NCBI RefSeq assembly: GCF_026151205.1
Contig: NC_087076.1
Location: 10,702,902 to 10,766,901, forward strand
DNA: 64,000 bases
Direction: 5' to 3'
From: Bolinopsis microptera
Lineage: Eukaryota > Ctenophora > Tentaculata > Lobata > Bolinopsidae
The position numbers and the translations under genes are program-made. Position 1 is the first letter of the stretch, and each line of letters starts with the position of its first letter. The notes beneath the pieces are model-generated. The model saw only the letters and a list, made by a program, of their open reading frames with translations, was not told where the DNA came from and made no database searches. Below, piece by piece: positions 60,504-64,000 of the stretch.

Positions 60504-62349
60504 CTTCGTTTAACTGACACCTGCCACCATGGACTCTGAATATATGTTTCTAGACACTCTATCCTTTTTGAGTTAACTGTGATTTTGGTATCTCAGATCA
60601 CGTGTACAACCGTTCTTTTTTTATTTTTATGACACAGTTAATTTATTGGACATCATGTCAGCTTTTATTTTATTCACTTGACTCGTATTTTTATCTATTA
60701 AACTTATTACATATTGTGCTCTGATTTAGCTTCACTTGACTATGTAAAGTTCAGGCCATGACCTTATAGTCAGCCAAATTGGCCATTGCATATTATTTTG
60801 TGTATAAAAAAATTTTTGTTTGAATTTTCCTTTTCTTCTGTAAAAAAAATAAGTTTAATGAATCATTATTTACATACTTTCCAACTACTATATAAGTTGA
60901 TAAAGGTTTTATAGCAACATGAGGATTACACACATGATATTCATTGTGTTCTCTTTATAGTGCATAATTTAATCCATCAATCTTTCCTATTCTATATTAT
61001 TTCATCCGATACATACAAAAATAAACTATCTTTTATACAGATCCGTTTAAAATAGTTTTAAAAAGCCACTTTCTTATTTAAAAACTTAACCAGTCCCACA
61101 CATTTTTGACATCCGAGGGAAGGGATGTTCCTTTGTTTCAATTAAAATATGGATCACCCTCTCAGGAAAAGATACTGTGGTCTCTTTCTCATTTTTACCT
61201 GCTACTTTTTCTTTTATTTACGGATGTTATCGCCTATATTCTTTGAAGTAGGCAGCACCGCTTTCTTCTCGATCGGATGTGCTACGATGTAGCGCGCGCC
61301 GAGGCAGATCTTCATTAACAATGGTCAACTTTTACTGCATCTATGTTTAATACCACATAAGACCAGATCTTCTCATACTGAAACTACAAGCTCCGTTAAA
61401 GTCTGCCAAACACTTATCATTTTAAAATTCAAGAGGTCCCCACGTATTAGCTGCTATGCCAGAGTTTTTAAATTAAGGTTGTCCACTCAGGACACAATGT
61501 ATATGAGATGAGTACCATTCGTCATTCTGTCAAAAGATGGGCAAAAAAGACAAAAGATATTGGGCAAGAATGTATTTACGACTTTTTTGTTTTGTGTCAC
61601 GATAGGGTTTAGTGATTTAATCAACCTGGTGATAATTATATCAAATCTAATCAAACTTGTCATTTGAATAGTCGTTGCATGACTTTTCGCGCGTGATATT
61701 GGGATACGAAAAATGTATCAAATTGTCATGTGTTGTCTGACCCGCGCGCACGAATGTGCGCGTCTACTGTATCGTCAGGGCTATAGTGAAACACGACGTC
61801 GTGGGGTTCACAACTTGATTTCAAACTCACTACATAGAAAAATAACTATTCGTCTGTCTTCATCATATCAATTTAAAGTTATTTTATCAAATATTAATCA
61901 TGATAAAAACTAATTTAAAATAAATGTTAATTGTTTCTAATACTATACTTCCAGTGAAGTAAAGATTTAAAACGTTTTCTTTGATCGTACATGATATGGA
62001 TGAAACCACAGATAATAATTGTGTTTTTCTTTTTAAAGATATATCTGGTTCCTTCTATTCTTGATTGTTTAAACTTCTTTCGAACATTCAAAAATTGAAG
62101 TCTTTACAATACATTTATATTAGAAATCATGTTCTTTTTAAAACTTTCCTATCCAATTTTAAGACCTCAAAATGTCAAGCAGTTCTTCACCTCGAAGGGC
62201 GTTTGTTCAATAAGGAACAAACCCGCTTGAAGAGAAAAGTTCACTGAAGATTCTTTACCTTTTTCACACTTTTACTACATCTTTTGGATGAAATCCAGAT
62301 TACAGACCTGATCTGCTTTATACTGTACATTTACTATGCAAAATGATGT

Positions 62350-62647
62350 AGTGGCGTAACGAAGGGCCTGCTGACCCTGCTGTGAGGGGGGCGCCCGTCT
62401 TAGGGGGGCGCCAAATCGTCGTTTGAATTGGGGACAATTTCGGAAACTAACTAAAGTACTAGCAAAAAAACTGCGCGCTTTTGCTTAGATACACACTTTT
62501 TTAAGAGTTTTACAGGCGTATCCTCTTTACGCCCTAATTTGTTCAATTTTCTGGGAGGGGGCGCACCAAAAGGAGAGGGGGGCAAACAGGGGGGGGGGGG
62601 CGCCTTTTCGGCAGGGGGGCGCCAAAAGAAATCCGCTTACGTCACTG
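62350..62647. mobile_element. hAT MITE in unit 6
   Basis: It starts TAGTGGCGTAACG and ends CTTACGTCACTG at the same site as in the other units. Confidence 0.8.
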
Positions 62648-62883
62648 TGCAATTGTTCTATTTTTCTGCCACTTACCATGTGGTGTTTTTGGTTCCGATT
62701 GTTAAATGATTGACCTTGAACTTTGGCCCCGGGTCATGTTATTTCGAGATAAAAGCGCACAACTCAATTTTGAGTAATTTTAGATGACTATCATCGTTAA
62801 GTACTTCTCCAACTACATAATGTGATTGACTGATGGAATTAATTTAAATTATTTACATTTTTCCATCCTAAATTTACATTTTT

Positions 62884-63190
62884 CATCCTAAATGTCTTGG
62901 CAAGTCTGCACCAAGTGGACAGTGAACGGTGGGTTTGTCAGTAATGTAGGGATAATGTTGAGAAACTATGCAGTTAATTGATGCTCCGACGAGGGAAAAT
63001 GGATATCTGTTATAACGTCCCGTGTGTTGGAGTGTTGTGGGGATTAGGATAAGGCATTGGGTTGTGCATGGCAGTGAAGAATGGTTCCATGCCACCTTGG
63101 TTTGTTTATCAGTGAACGAGTCGCTGAGATGGATAATGAAGAGATATGGTTTTGTGTGATATTGTCAGCAGTGGATAGCAAACAAAATTT
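62884..63190 (+). CDS. PHD-finger zone, unit 6
   Basis: The same order of cysteine codons can be followed (GGCAAGTCTGCACC near 62898, ATGGTTCCATGCC near 63080), with interruptions. Confidence 0.6.
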
Positions 63191-63745
63191 AATTGGGGCT
63201 CAATGGTTGTGAAGAGTTGATAGCTGAGAAAGTCCAAGTGTTTATCAAGGATGTGAAATGAGAAGAATCTTTTCTATTTCCAGAGGGTAAATCAGGTAGC
63301 GACTTAATAAAAGACTGGAATCGGCTATCCTCTTATTTACAGATGCTACCAAGTGGTAAGGCTATCGTTCGCTCTGGTTCATTTATTCTTGCCATTCATG
63401 TTGCATTAACGTCAAGCAAGTCAAAAGCAAGAGAACCATGTAACTTAATCTCACCAAGGTTTGGTAAATGGAAAATGGAGGACACTTGTCGATCTAATTC
63501 AATGTAAACGAAAGTTTTTCAATGAAACGAAAAGTTTTATTTTACATCCTTTTAATCATAATAAAATAAGAGCTTAAACCTCGTATTAGTTAGCTAGAAG
63601 TAAAACTTGAGGAAATATTTTGGCTGTTTGTATATATTATTTAAAAATCTTTATTTGGTTGTAGTATTTTTACTTATGGTAGTGGTTGAATTTTAGTGAG
63701 ACAAGGTCAGTTTCTATATTAATTTGAAAAATTTCTACTTTACGT

Positions 63746-64000
63746 AGGCAATGCTGAGCAATGGCAGGATTGAGGGACCAAAACGCTTGGGGCTTACAAT
63801 GGCCCCATTTACAAACACTTCGACAGGCAGTGATGTCATTTTGCTTAATTTCGTCTGAAATGACCCTACTGTACTTCTAACATTCTATAAAAATCTCTTC
63901 TAAAAAAGTATAATGATGGAGTGCAAGAGTTTTCAGAAAGCATTGGTGCACGCTAAAAATATCAGCGTGGAATACTGGAAGAAGATTTTTTGACGACTAA
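63746..64000 (+). CDS. Start of the RT zone, unit 6 (cut by window end)
   Basis: It begins GTAGGCAATGCTGAG as in the other units and stops at the window edge, before the RT core. Confidence 0.55.

Larger units (their letters stand above)
54649..60630 (+). mobile_element. Array unit 5
   Basis: Head-to-tail copy, ~5.98 kb. It has the clearest PHD reading (EEWFHAPCLFISETEYA, 57117 onward). Confidence 0.9.
60631..64000 (+). mobile_element. Array unit 6, cut by the window end
   Basis: Leader, MITE and PHD zone are present; the RT zone has just begun when the window ends. The array continues beyond it. Confidence 0.9.

Noticed and set aside
30888-64000. LTR retrotransposon or viral array
   Set aside because: The ~5.95 kb periodicity gives direct repeats, but they are whole units. 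No LTR pair, protease, integrase, capsid or envelope trace was seen.
1-64000. CRISPR arrays, bacterial operons or rRNA genes
   Set aside because: No regularly spaced short repeats with unique spacers, no ribosome-binding-site-led gene strings and no rRNA core sequences; the window is eukaryotic in style.

Overview
This window is AT-rich, intron-containing animal DNA. The first ~30.9 kb reads as good-quality sequence carrying at least three host genes in a bed of transposons. The last ~33 kb is one head-to-tail array of a ~5.95 kb retroelement unit. A CUB receptor with a long signalling tail, a pentraxin-like protein, a C2H2 zinc-finger gene and this style of reverse-transcriptase element suggest an early-branching invertebrate, possibly a cnidarian. 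That placement is inference from gene style, not proof.

Layout. 1-3 kb: no recognisable gene; a GC-rich patch with short dispersed repeats at 1.56-2.34 kb. 3-5.8 kb (minus): an intact 8-finger C2H2 gene (4622-5794) and a decayed tandem duplicate (2984-3787). 7.36-7.80 kb: a pogo-like MITE. 8.3-15.6 kb (plus): a multi-exon gene for a secreted pentraxin/LamG-like protein with a coiled coil. Its 3' exons are duplicated around a 1.3 kb TTAA-flanked foldback transposon, and a short retained intron can add a membrane anchor. 17.7-27.1 kb (minus): eight exons in consistent phase encoding the end of a CUB domain, a transmembrane helix and a ~270-residue tail with an ITIM-like motif, a proline motif and a possible C-terminal PDZ ligand. 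Its introns hold an RTE-type LINE, a SINE-like fragment and, at 27.26-27.60 kb, a MITE with a clean 8-bp target duplication. 28.6-29.3 kb is homopolymer-rich and looks like poor sequence. The first exons of the CUB gene were not found.

30.9-64 kb: five full units and one cut unit of a retroelement encoding a PHD finger, a reverse transcriptase and a C-terminal zinc-knuckle/nuclease-like domain. Every unit carries the same hAT-type MITE in its leader, so the array grew by duplicating one MITE-bearing copy rather than by repeated independent insertion. The units differ mainly by scattered single-base gains and losses, which looks like uncorrected long-read noise. Copy number and reading frames here should therefore be treated with caution.

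The genes do not form a pathway. Two neighbours (pentraxin-like protein, CUB receptor) are both extracellular-recognition types, and both loci are heavily remodelled by transposons.
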